The position numbers and the translations under genes are program-made. 64,000 nucleotides of DNA. It comes from DATCMH01 sp036563505. GTDB taxonomy: Bacteria > Pseudomonadota > Alphaproteobacteria > Rhizobiales > Beijerinckiaceae. Location: positions 70,676 through 134,675 of the forward strand of contig DATCMH010000015.1 in NCBI GenBank assembly GCA_036563505.1. Direction: 5' to 3'. Every line of letters begins with the position of its first letter. Position 1 is the first letter of the stretch. Positions 18,193-25,342 of the stretch are shown one piece after another. The notes beneath the pieces were generated by a model. That model saw only the letters and a program-made list of their open reading frames with translations. It did not search any database and was not told where the DNA came from.

Positions 18193-18687
18193 GTGCAAAC
18201 CCTGTCCCGGCTCGTCTTCGGCCTCGCTGCCGCTGCCCTCATGGTGCTCGCCGTCGGGCTGATCGCTCAAGGGATGTGGGGCTCCCTCAACGGCCTCAGC
18301 GACATGGGCGGGTCCGGCAAGACGGCGCTGCTCGGGGCGGTGGGCTACGTCATCATCGCCATCGCGGTCTTCGACGTCGCCAAATACCTCATCGAGGAGG
18401 AGGTGGTGCGGCGCATCGAGCGGCGCAGCGCCACAGAAGCCCGCTTGAGCCTCACGAAGTTCATCTCCACCATCTCGATCGCGGTGTTCCTCGAAGCCCT
18501 CGTCACGGTGTTCCGGGTCAGCGGCGAGAAGCCGTCGGACATGCTCTACCCGACCCTGCTGCTCGTCGCGGGCGTTTTCCTCGTGTTGGGGCTCGGCGTC
18601 TATCAGCGCCTCAGCGTGGGGGCCGAGCAGGTCATCAGCGCGGACGATGATCTTGATGATGGAAAAGAGGAACCGCCCCCGCGATGA
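18193..18687 (+). CDS. Integral membrane protein of unknown function
   Basis: 164 residues with about four predicted membrane helices (about 5-30, 45-62, 92-108, 118-138) and an acidic, proline-containing tail ending DDLDDGKEEPPPR. Charged stretch EEEVVRRIERRSATEAR lies between helices 2 and 3 in the cytosol. GTG start at 18193 with GAGG upstream. I do not recognise a named family. Divergent from hutI. Confidence 0.65.
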   Translation: MQTLSRLVFGLAAAALMVLAVGLIAQGMWGSLNGLSDMGGSGKTALLGAVGYVIIAIAVFDVAKYLIEEEVVRRIERRSATEARLSLTKFISTISIAVFLEALVTVFRVSGEKPSDMLYPTLLLVAGVFLVLGLGVYQRLSVGAEQVISADDDLDDGKEEPPPR

Positions 18688-18805
18688 GTCCAGCCCTCGC
18701 GGTCAGCAGAAGCGCAGATCCTCGTCCGTCGTTCGGTGAAGGCTCGCAGGATGACAGCCGGGCCGGGCCCTTGTAAGCGGGGCCGAAACCGTCCGGAGAG
18801 CACCC

Positions 18806-19591
18806 ATGGATCTCGGCCTTCAAGGCAAGCGCGCCCTCGTCCTGTCCTCCAGCCGCGGCCTCGGCCGGGGCGTCGCGGAAAGTTTGGCCCGCGAGGGCGC
18901 GGACGTGTTCATGACCGCCCGCAGCGCCGAGCGGCTCGAGGCGGCGGTGGCGGAGATCAACGCTCGCGGCCAGGGCCGGGCGCATGCCCATGTCGCCGAC
19001 CTGAAGGGCAACGCCGAGAGCATCGTGGCCGCCGCGATGGAGCACCTTGGGGGGATCGACATCCTCGTCGCCAACACCGGCGGGCCGCCAGCCCGGACGG
19101 CCGGAGGCGTCAAGCCCGAGGAATGGGTGCCGCAGTTCGAGGCCATGGTGCTGCCGGTCCTCACCGCGGCCGGTCTGGTGCTACCGGGCATGCGCGAGCG
19201 CGGCTTCGGCCGCATCCTCGTCATCGCCTCCTCGGGGGTCATCCAGCCGATCCCGAACCTCGCGATGTCGAACGCCCTGCGCGCCTCGATCGCCGGCTGG
19301 GCCAAAACCTTGTCGAGCGAGGTCGCCGGTGACGGCGTGACCGTCAACCTCGTCCTGCCGGGCCGGATCGAAACCGACCGCACCGGCGAGCTCGACGCAG
19401 CGAACGCCAAGGCGCAGGGGCGTAGCGTGGAGGACATCGCCGCGACGGCGCGCGCGAACATCCCCGCCGGCCGCTACGGCCGGGTCGAGGAGTTCGCGGA
19501 TACCGTGTGCTTCCTCGCCTCGCAGCGGGCGAGCTACATCACGGGGACGATGGTGCGAGTCGACGGCGGCGCGACGCGCTCGGTGGTGTGA
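18806..19591 (+). CDS. Short-chain dehydrogenase/reductase with substituted catalytic Tyr/Lys
   Basis: 261-residue SDR. Cofactor site is SSSRGLGRG (TGxxxGxG variant), NAG-like motif is ANTGGPP, and the C terminus VRVDGGATRS is typical of FabG-like enzymes. At the active site the usual Y-x-x-x-K is replaced: the aligned segment reads MSNALRAS, so Tyr becomes Ser and Lys becomes Arg, while the preceding Ser is kept in IASSGVIQPIP. I recall a FabG-like subfamily with this SN-x-x-R variant. It may not act as a classical reductase. ATG with GGAGAGC upstream. Confidence 0.82.
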   Translation: MDLGLQGKRALVLSSSRGLGRGVAESLAREGADVFMTARSAERLEAAVAEINARGQGRAHAHVADLKGNAESIVAAAMEHLGGIDILVANTGGPPARTAGGVKPEEWVPQFEAMVLPVLTAAGLVLPGMRERGFGRILVIASSGVIQPIPNLAMSNALRASIAGWAKTLSSEVAGDGVTVNLVLPGRIETDRTGELDAANAKAQGRSVEDIAATARANIPAGRYGRVEEFADTVCFLASQRASYITGTMVRVDGGATRSVV

Positions 19592-19601
19592 TCACCCCAA
19601 T

Positions 19602-19721
19602 GTCATTCCGGGGCGCTGCGAAGCATCGAGCCCGGAAGCCATGACTGGGTGAGCGTCAGCGATCAACATTCGGCCCGGTCGTGGATTCCGGGTTCTCGGC
19701 TCCGCCGAGCCCCGGAATGAC
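19602..19721. repeat. REP-like inverted pair C
   Basis: Same family as the elements at 10.2-10.7 kb: it starts GTCATTCCGGGGC and ends GAGCCCCGGAATGAC, with an inner GGATTCCGGGTTCTCGGC arm. It fills the gap between the convergent SDR and VKOR-like genes, where it could also act as a transcript-end hairpin. Confidence 0.82.
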
Positions 19722-19726
19722 GGTCG

Positions 19727-20374
19727 TCAGGCGTGAACCGGCTGCTGTCCCTTGAGCGGCCGGGTGTAGTTCTTGGGCCGCCGCGCCGTGTCCTCGGGGG
19801 CGACGCGCGGCGGGGCCGGGGGACGAGCGGCGAGGCGGCGCTCCCGCTCGCGGCGCTCCTGCTCGGTCAAGCCGATGGCGAAGACTTCCCGCACCGCCTT
19901 GGCTGCTTCCGGCATGGCGAGGCCCGCCGAAACGAGCGAGGCGACCGTCGCCGCCTGGCAGTAGCCGCACAGCGCCCGCGTCTCCTGCCACTCTTCCGTC
20001 CCGAGCTTCACCGCCGTGGCGAAGTCATAGAGCGTCTTTGCAGCGAGCAGGATCGGCAGGGTCGGGTTGTCCCGGGCCCGGTCCTTGCCGCCCGCGCCGG
20101 CGAGAACCGCCGTGGCGGCGTAGCTCGCGAGCATAAGGAGCGCGTCCGGCGTCTGCAGGCGCTTGTAGGCATAGGGCTGCTTGTCGACCTTCGTGGCATC
20201 GAAGGGCTTGACCGGCAGATCCGGCAGCCGCTTGAGCATGCCCATCTGGTAGAGCCCGACGACCGCGCCGGCCGCCGTTCCGACGAGAGACAGGCCGACG
20301 ATCCAGCGCCGGCGCTGCATGTCGTCGGTGCGAGCCTTGCGAAGTTCGTAAGAAAGCTGGGCGGGCGAGGGCAT
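19727..20374 (-). CDS. Membrane protein with CxxC motif, VKOR-like
   Basis: 215 residues. Hydrophobic helices at about 25-45, 80-95 and 140-155, with a Cys-Gly-Tyr-Cys pair in RALCGYCQAATVASLVS at the start of the last helix. That arrangement resembles the redox-active CxxC of bacterial vitamin K epoxide reductase homologues, which re-oxidise periplasmic thiol oxidoreductases, though the second, loop cysteine pair of classical VKOR is not obvious. The C-terminal tail is basic and proline-rich. It follows the proline-rich secreted protein by 8 bases and is likely co-transcribed with it. Confidence 0.55.
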   Translation of the reverse strand: MPSPAQLSYELRKARTDDMQRRRWIVGLSLVGTAAGAVVGLYQMGMLKRLPDLPVKPFDATKVDKQPYAYKRLQTPDALLMLASYAATAVLAGAGGKDRARDNPTLPILLAAKTLYDFATAVKLGTEEWQETRALCGYCQAATVASLVSAGLAMPEAAKAVREVFAIGLTEQERRERERRLAARPPAPPRVAPEDTARRPKNYTRPLKGQQPVHA

Positions 20375-20382
20375 GAGATTCC

Positions 20383-20721
20383 TTATTTCGGCTGGATGCG
20401 CTGGGTGCCGCCGGCCTCGCCGGGCGGCGGGATCACCGGCGTCGTGCCCGGATTGGGCACGGGCGGAGCGACCCGCATGTCGGGGCTGGCGTTGCCGGGC
20501 GGCGTGATGACGCCCTCGGTCGCGCTGAGCTTGTCGCTCAGGGTCTGACCCGTGGCGCCCGTGGTCGCGGGCTCCTGCGGCGCGATCTTCTCGGCCGGCA
20601 CGGTCTTCGGGTCGGGCATGTTCGGGTCGCGCGGCTGAGCCGGCGCTTGGGCAAACGCCACCGACGCGGCGAGGCTCGCCGCGGCAAGGGTCGGCCAGAA
20701 CAGGTCAGGCTTGCGGATCAT
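20383..20721 (-). CDS. Small secreted proline-rich protein
   Basis: 112 residues with a signal peptide ending near AFAQ (residue 25). The mature part is low-complexity, rich in Pro and Ala, with VITPPGNASPDMRVAPPVPN (residues about 70-89) and a PPPGEAGG tail. I recall homologues in Methylobacteriaceae without known function. A GGAAC-N17-GGTT sequence upstream may be a stress promoter. First gene of a two-gene unit with the VKOR-like protein. Confidence 0.65.
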   Translation of the reverse strand: MIRKPDLFWPTLAAASLAASVAFAQAPAQPRDPNMPDPKTVPAEKIAPQEPATTGATGQTLSDKLSATEGVITPPGNASPDMRVAPPVPNPGTTPVIPPPGEAGGTQRIQPK

Positions 20722-20750
20722 GGATCGGCACTCCTCAGAGGTCCGAGGGG

Positions 20751-20776
20751 AACCGCCGCCGTCGCGGTCTGGTTCC
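20751..20776 (-). promoter_or_regulatory. Possible EcfG-type promoter (weak)
   Basis: On the minus strand GGAAC (20776-20772), 17 bases, then GGTT (20754-20751), about 30 bases before the ATG at 20721. The -10 element deviates from CGTT, so this is a tentative site. Confidence 0.3.
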
Positions 20777-20810
20777 GATCCTCAGCTCTTCGAGCGCCGG
20801 AAGAAGCTCG

Positions 20811-21671
20811 TCAGGCCGCGGCGGCGGGGGCGCCGGCCATCTCCAGGTAGAGCTGGCGCAGGCGCCGCGTCTGAGGACCCGGCTTGCCACCGGCGACCGT
20901 GCGATCATCGATCTTCACCACGGGCATCACGAAGGACGAGGCGCTCGTGAAGAAGGCCTCAGCTGCCCCGTGCGCCTCCTCGACGGTGAAGAGCCGCTCC
21001 TCGATCTGGAGGCCGCTTTCCTGGGCCAGGCGCATCACGGACAGCCGCGTGATCCCGGGCAGAACGGCCGTCGAGAGCGGCCGGGTGACGATACGGCCGT
21101 CTTGCGTGATGATGAAGGCGGTGGAGGAGCCGCCCTCGGTCACGTAGCCGTCCTCGACCATCCAGGCCTCCGCGACGCCGGCCTCGGCGGCCTCCTGCTT
21201 GGCGAGCACCTGGGCCAGCAACGCCACCGACTTGATGTCCCGCCGCTTCCAGCGCAGGTCAGGCACCGTGATCACGGCGGCACCGGTTTCGGCCAGCGGC
21301 GAGCGGGTGATGTTCTTGACCTGCGTGAACATCACGACGGTCGGCGTCGCATCCTTCGGGAAGGCGAAGTCCCGCTCGGCCACGCCGCGGGTCACCTCCA
21401 TGTAGACGAGACCCTCGACGAGGCCGTTGCGGCGCACGAGTTCCTCCTCGAGCCGCGTCCAACCCGCGGCATCGTAGGGGTTCGGGATCCGGATCTCCGT
21501 GAGGGAGCGGTCGAGGCGGGCCAAGTGCGCCTCGTTGTCGACGAGGCGGGAGTTCAGCACGGCGCTCACCTCGTAGATGCCGTCGGCGAAGAGGAATCCC
21601 CGGTCCATGATCGGGATGCGGGCCTCCTCGTAGGGTACGAATTCGCCGTTGACGTAGACGATGCGGGCCAT
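20811..21671 (-). CDS. dat: D-amino-acid aminotransferase (class IV PLP enzyme)
   Basis: 286 residues from ATG 21671, which has AGGGGAGAGG upstream. Fold type IV transaminase: PLP-binding Lys147 in RRDIKSVALL, Glu in VTEGGSSTAF that contacts the pyridine nitrogen, and the N-terminal motif IMDRGFLFADGIYEV that marks D-amino-acid transaminases over BCATs. It interconverts D-alanine and D-glutamate with their 2-oxo acids, feeding peptidoglycan or D-amino-acid catabolism. A branched-chain or aminodeoxychorismate-lyase activity is less likely. Confidence 0.88.
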   Translation of the reverse strand: MARIVYVNGEFVPYEEARIPIMDRGFLFADGIYEVSAVLNSRLVDNEAHLARLDRSLTEIRIPNPYDAAGWTRLEEELVRRNGLVEGLVYMEVTRGVAERDFAFPKDATPTVVMFTQVKNITRSPLAETGAAVITVPDLRWKRRDIKSVALLAQVLAKQEAAEAGVAEAWMVEDGYVTEGGSSTAFIITQDGRIVTRPLSTAVLPGITRLSVMRLAQESGLQIEERLFTVEEAHGAAEAFFTSASSFVMPVVKIDDRTVAGGKPGPQTRRLRQLYLEMAGAPAAAA

Positions 21672-21829
21672 CGCGCCTCTCCCCTTCGCGCTCTGTCGGT
21701 TGGGCGTCACAGAGCACGGGGGCGTTCTGCGGGCAAGATGGGTCGGCCCCGTGCGCGGCGGCGTTGCGCCCGGCGCATTCGAGGCGCTAAGCCCTAAGGG
21801 CAGCGCCCTACTCGCGAGGACCACAGCCC

Positions 21830-22762
21830 ATGCTCGATGCCAAAGCCGCCGGCGTCTACGTCATCGCCCCGACGCCCTTCCACGAGGACGGACGGGTCGA
21901 CGACGCCTCCGTCGATCGAATGACGGATTTCTACGTCGGGGTCGGCGCGACGGGAATCACGGTGCTCGGTATCATGGGCGAGGCGCCCAAGCTCGATCAG
22001 GCGGAGGCGGTCGCCGTCGCCTCGCGCGTCATCCGGCGGTCTTCCGTGCCGGTCGTCGTCGGCGTCTCGGCCCCGGGCTTCGCCGCCATGCGCTCGCTGG
22101 CCCGCTCCGCCATGGATGCCGGCGCGGCGGGCGTGATGATCGCCCCCTCGCCCGGCCTCAGGACCGACGATCAGATCGTCACCTATTACGCCCAGGCCAT
22201 CGAGGCGATCGGCGCCGACATCCCCGTCGTGGTCCAGGACTACCCCCTGACCCTCACCGTGGTGATGACCCCGGGCGTGATCCGCCGCATCGTCCAGGCG
22301 AACCCGTCGGTCGTCATGCTCAAGCACGAGGACTGGCCGGGCCTGGAGAAGATCTCGACCCTGCGGGGGTTCGAGAAGGACGGCTCGATGCGGCCGATCT
22401 CGATCCTTACCGGCAACGGCGGCCTCTTCCTCGATTTCGAGATGGAGCGCGGCGCCGACGGGGCCATGACGGGCTATGCCTTCCCGGACATGCTCGTCGA
22501 CGTGGTGCGCCTTTCCAAAGAGGGCCAGCGCGACGCGGCGCACGACCTCTTCGACGCCCATCTGCCGCTCCTGCGTTACGAGCAGCAGCCCGGCATCGGC
22601 CTCGCCGTGCGCAAATACGTGTTGAAACGCCGCGGCGTTCTGGCGAGCGATGCCCAGCGCAAGCCCGGCGGCGCGCTGACGCCGGCGGCGAAGGCCGAGG
22701 TGGATTACCTTCTCGCGCGCCTCGCCCGCGGCGACGCGCGGGCCGACAAGCTAGCGGCCTGA
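21830..22762 (+). CDS. Dihydrodipicolinate synthase-family aldolase (DapA-like)
   Basis: 310-residue (beta/alpha)8 class I lyase. Schiff-base Lys165 in VVMLKHEDWPG and Tyr138 in VVQDYPLTL are present. The usual GTTGE is GIMGEAP, and the C-terminal extension after residue 285 is longer than in DapA. These points suggest a keto-acid aldolase or decarboxylase of the family rather than lysine biosynthesis. It is divergent from dat. Substrate unknown. Confidence 0.85.
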   Translation: MLDAKAAGVYVIAPTPFHEDGRVDDASVDRMTDFYVGVGATGITVLGIMGEAPKLDQAEAVAVASRVIRRSSVPVVVGVSAPGFAAMRSLARSAMDAGAAGVMIAPSPGLRTDDQIVTYYAQAIEAIGADIPVVVQDYPLTLTVVMTPGVIRRIVQANPSVVMLKHEDWPGLEKISTLRGFEKDGSMRPISILTGNGGLFLDFEMERGADGAMTGYAFPDMLVDVVRLSKEGQRDAAHDLFDAHLPLLRYEQQPGIGLAVRKYVLKRRGVLASDAQRKPGGALTPAAKAEVDYLLARLARGDARADKLAA

Positions 22763-22768
22763 GGCCGG

Positions 22769-23815
22769 CTACTCCGCCGCCTGCCGCCGGGCCCAGGCCT
22801 GCTCGACATGGGTGGCCAGGCCTTCCGAGGCGAGGTTCTTGAGCTTCGCCTCGACCTCGAAGTCGGCCCAGATCATGTGTGCCGCCACGAGGTCGTTGAC
22901 TGCCTCGTTCCACATCAGGTCGGAATGGGCCCGCAGGTCGCGGGCCTTGATGCCCGTGGCCGTCAGCGCGGCGAAGTCCGGCCGCGTGAAGAGGTCGTGA
23001 TCGGCGAGCAGCTCCTCACGCGGCACGCTGATATGGGCGATGGGCCGAACGCCGCGCCAGGAGGCGATGACCCGGGCGATGCGGGGGTCGTCGGGCTCGA
23101 TGTACTCGCCGCCGCTGGCGATCCAATGGTGGTGGAGGTCGAGGACGATCGGCAGGCTGTCCTCGAGGGCGAGAAGGTCGTCGAGACCGTAGGAGACCTC
23201 GTCGTTCTCGACCGTGATCAGGTTGCGCGCGGCCTGCGACAGCCGTTCCAAGCCCGCCCGAAAACCCTCGACGCCGACGGCCCGGGCCCCGGCATGGATG
23301 TTGATGTGGGCACCGTGCGGGTGCCAGCCCGAGCCGTAGCCGAGCAGGGACATGATCTCGGTGTGGTACTCGAATTCCTGCACCCCGTTCGTCAGGGCGC
23401 TCGGGTTCTCCGAGGCGATAACGCAGAACTGGCTCGGATGCATCGAGAGCCGGACTTCGCCGCGGCGGGCCAAGTCTCCCGTCTCAGCGAGGCTGCGCTC
23501 GATGAGCGTGCGGAGATCCGCGTCGGCGTAGTAGGGCCGAACGTCGGGGTGGGTGTAGCCCGGCAGGAGGTCGCTCGGCAGGCGGTGCAGGCGTTCGATC
23601 GCGGGCCGTGTGGCCACGTGGGCGATCTGGAGGCGTAGCGCTTCCAGATTGTGCTGGACTACGGCCGAGATGCGGTCGAACGCGCCCTTGGCGTCCTGCC
23701 GGCTGAGGAAGGCGATCGTGGTGCCCGTCGTGTTCATGGCGCGCAACGACTCGGCGTCGCCGTCCTTCGGGATGAACTTGCAGCAGAAGCCGAGGCGGGG
23801 GAGATCCTGTCGCAT
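22769..23815 (-). CDS. uvsE: UV DNA damage endonuclease
   Basis: 348-residue UVDE TIM-barrel nuclease that nicks 5' of UV photoproducts. Recognised by RLGFCCKFIP at the start, RLSMHPSQFCVIASEN, HINIHAGARAVGVEGF, LITVENDEVSYGLDDLL and VLDLHHHWIASGGEYI, which carry the metal-binding His, Glu and Asp residues. ATG at 23815. Convergent with the DapA-like gene. No SOS box was found upstream. Confidence 0.9.
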   Translation of the reverse strand: MRQDLPRLGFCCKFIPKDGDAESLRAMNTTGTTIAFLSRQDAKGAFDRISAVVQHNLEALRLQIAHVATRPAIERLHRLPSDLLPGYTHPDVRPYYADADLRTLIERSLAETGDLARRGEVRLSMHPSQFCVIASENPSALTNGVQEFEYHTEIMSLLGYGSGWHPHGAHINIHAGARAVGVEGFRAGLERLSQAARNLITVENDEVSYGLDDLLALEDSLPIVLDLHHHWIASGGEYIEPDDPRIARVIASWRGVRPIAHISVPREELLADHDLFTRPDFAALTATGIKARDLRAHSDLMWNEAVNDLVAAHMIWADFEVEAKLKNLASEGLATHVEQAWARRQAAE

Positions 23816-24130
23816 GAGGGTTCAACGCGCGAGGGCGATGATCGTCGCAAGCTCAACCTTCGTCGGCGATGGTCGTCGCCGGGAATGCTCACGAAACCGC
23901 CTCCGTCGAAAACGAATCGGCACGGTCGTTTCACTAGGCTGGATCGGAAACTAAGCTAGGCCGTAGCGAAACCAAGTCTATACCAGGACCGGTCCTAACC
24001 TCGGCAAAACCCGGAACCTGAGCCGATATGGGCCGTTGAACTCCCGAGCGTCGGACGCTCGCGGCACGCTATTCCCGCGCGGCGCGGACGCACTCGAACC
24101 TCGAGACCTGACCTCAAGGAGCAGATCGCG
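23816..24130. other. Intergenic region between divergent uvsE and repeat-protein gene
   Basis: 315 bases without a gene, visibly less GC-rich than the coding DNA. The only clear signal is the EcfG-type promoter at 24013-24037. No convincing uvsE promoter was recognised. Confidence 0.6.
24013..24037 (+). promoter_or_regulatory. EcfG-type general-stress promoter
   Basis: GGAAC at 24013-24017, a 16-base spacer, CGTT at 24034-24037. This matches the alphaproteobacterial EcfG (PhyR-NepR pathway) consensus. A start site near 24044 would give a leader of about 87 bases for the gene at 24131. Confidence 0.68.
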
Positions 24131-24610
24131 ATGAAGAAGATGATCCTCGCCGCCGTGGCAGTGACCGCCCTGGCCGCCCCGGCCTTCGCCCAGGAGCCCG
24201 CCCGCGTCAACGGCGGCAGCCGCACCAGCGGCACCCAGGCCAACGACCCGATCGACCAGCGCGGTTCCGGCACCAACGCCGGCGGCCCGGCCAACGCCCT
24301 GCCCCGCGGCACCGGCGGCGCGGTCGCGATCAACCCGGAGGAGCCCGCCCGCGTGAACGGCGGCAGCCGCACCAGCGGCACCCAGGCTTATGATCCCCCG
24401 AGCCAGCGCGGTTCGGGCGTGAACGCCGGCGGCCCGGCCAACGACGTGCGCCGCGGCGCGCCGACGACCGGCACGATCGTCGATCCGAACGACCGCGCCC
24501 GCGTGAACGGCGGCAGCCGCACCAGCGGCACGCAGGCCAACGATCCGATCGATCAGCGCGGCTCCGGCAACAATGCCGGCGGCCCGGCCAACAGCCTGCC
24601 GCGTCGCTAA
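24131..24610 (+). CDS. Secreted three-repeat Gly/Asn-rich protein
   Basis: 159 residues: signal peptide (1-20, ending AFAQ) then three tandem units at residues 22-70, 71-120 and 121-159. Each contains ARVNGGSRTSGTQA, then QRGSGxNAGGPAN. The mature chain is hydrophilic, probably disordered, without cysteines. AAGGAGCAGATCGCG precedes the ATG. With an EcfG promoter and its own terminator it is a monocistronic general-stress gene. Function unknown; an extracytoplasmic, desiccation-type protectant is a guess based on composition. Confidence 0.78.
   Translation: MKKMILAAVAVTALAAPAFAQEPARVNGGSRTSGTQANDPIDQRGSGTNAGGPANALPRGTGGAVAINPEEPARVNGGSRTSGTQAYDPPSQRGSGVNAGGPANDVRRGAPTTGTIVDPNDRARVNGGSRTSGTQANDPIDQRGSGNNAGGPANSLPRR
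24194..24607 (+). repeat. Three in-frame tandem repeats
   Basis: DNA units at 24194-24340, 24341-24490 and 24491-24607, each encoding ARVNGGSRTSGTQA and NAGGPAN blocks with diverged spacers. The core blocks are nearly identical in DNA, so copy number could change by recombination. Confidence 0.85.
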
Positions 24611-24625
24611 AGCAAAGTTGTGACG

Positions 24626-24654
24626 GCGAGGGGCTTCGGCCCCTCGCTTTCTTT
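24626..24654 (+). terminator. Rho-independent terminator
   Basis: Perfect 9-bp stem GCGAGGGGC / GCCCCTCGC with a TTCG loop (24626-24647), followed by TTTCTTT. It lies 16 bases after the repeat-protein stop. Confidence 0.9.
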
Positions 24655-24666
24655 ATGGTCGATCAA

Positions 24667-24710
24667 ACGCAACAAGAGCGCCGTGCGGCCGCACGGCGCT
24701 CTTGTTGCGT
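24667..24710 (-). terminator. Perfect 44-bp palindrome, probable terminator of the receiver gene
   Basis: Two 22-base arms without mismatch or spacer: left arm ACGCAACAAGAGCGCCGTGCGG and its exact complement, centre between 24688 and 24689 (the arm is given in full only as 24667-24688). It lies 21 bases after the minus-strand receiver stop and is followed on that strand by TTTGATC. Terminator function is plausible; the length and perfection are unusual. Confidence 0.6.
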
Positions 24711-24731
24711 GGCTCGGTCAGGTCGGCGATG

Positions 24732-25076
24732 TCAGCCGCGGCGGCACAGCCCCTCGATGGACTGCACGATCGCCCGCTCCTCGTAGGGCTTCGGAATGAA
24801 GCGGGCATGGCGCAGGTTCTGCGGCAGTTCCGCCGGACGGGAGGCCGAAACGAAGGCAAAGGGCACGGCCCGGTCGCACAGCGCGCTCGCGATCTCGTAG
24901 CTCTTGCCGTCGGCGATATCGACGTCGAGGAGCGCGAAGTCGAACTCGTCGCCGACACGGCGGCGCGCCGACGCAAGGGACGCGCAGACGTCGACGACGT
25001 CATGCCCCTCGCCTTCCACGATGGCCTGCAGGTCCAGAGCAATCAGGGGATCGTCTTCCAAGATCAATACGCGCAC
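24732..25076 (-). CDS. Single-domain response regulator
   Basis: 114-residue receiver without output domain: acidic pocket ILEDDP, phospho-acceptor Asp51 in ALLDVDIADG, Ser in FAFVSASRP and Lys in FIPKPYEE. This FIPKPY ending is typical of FAT GUY-like alphaproteobacterial receivers that shuttle phosphate in general-stress relays. I chose GTG at 25076 because GGGAG lies 7 bases upstream; a TTG at 25109 would add 11 residues. Neighbouring kinases at 25.3-29.4 kb may be partners. Confidence 0.85.
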   Translation of the reverse strand: MRVLILEDDPLIALDLQAIVEGEGHDVVDVCASLASARRRVGDEFDFALLDVDIADGKSYEIASALCDRAVPFAFVSASRPAELPQNLRHARFIPKPYEERAIVQSIEGLCRRG

Positions 25077-25237
25077 TTGAAAACTCCCAACTGAAAAGGT
25101 CTCGGCCAAGTCGCCTCGGCCGGGTAGGCTCGCCAGGTTTCCGAGGCGACGCCGTCGCGTGTCGAACAGGAGGAGAACGGAACACTCAGCAGCGAGTTCC
25201 GAGAACCTTGCTCGTCTCGCTAAAACTCTAGTCGTCC

Positions 25238-25286
25238 ATGGTTAAGCATACGTAACCATAGGGAAAGCACCGTTCGTATCGAACGG
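25238..25286. promoter_or_regulatory. Two inverted repeats upstream of the receiver and kinase genes
   Basis: ATGGTTA-N8-TAACCAT at 25238-25259, which on the minus strand contains TTAACCAT, the extended CtrA half-site. Next to it CCGTTCG-TAT-CGAACGG at 25270-25286. Both lie in the 266-base space upstream of the receiver gene. Operator function is inferred from symmetry only. Confidence 0.4.
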
Positions 25287-25342
25287 GGACTTGGTTCCAT
25301 CTACTGAATGCTGGTTTTGTGCGTTGACCAGGCCGGCGCAGG

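Noticed and set aside
24194..24607. Regular repeats considered as a CRISPR array
   Set aside because: In-frame coding repeats of unequal length in a gene with signal peptide; no palindromic repeat or cas genes.
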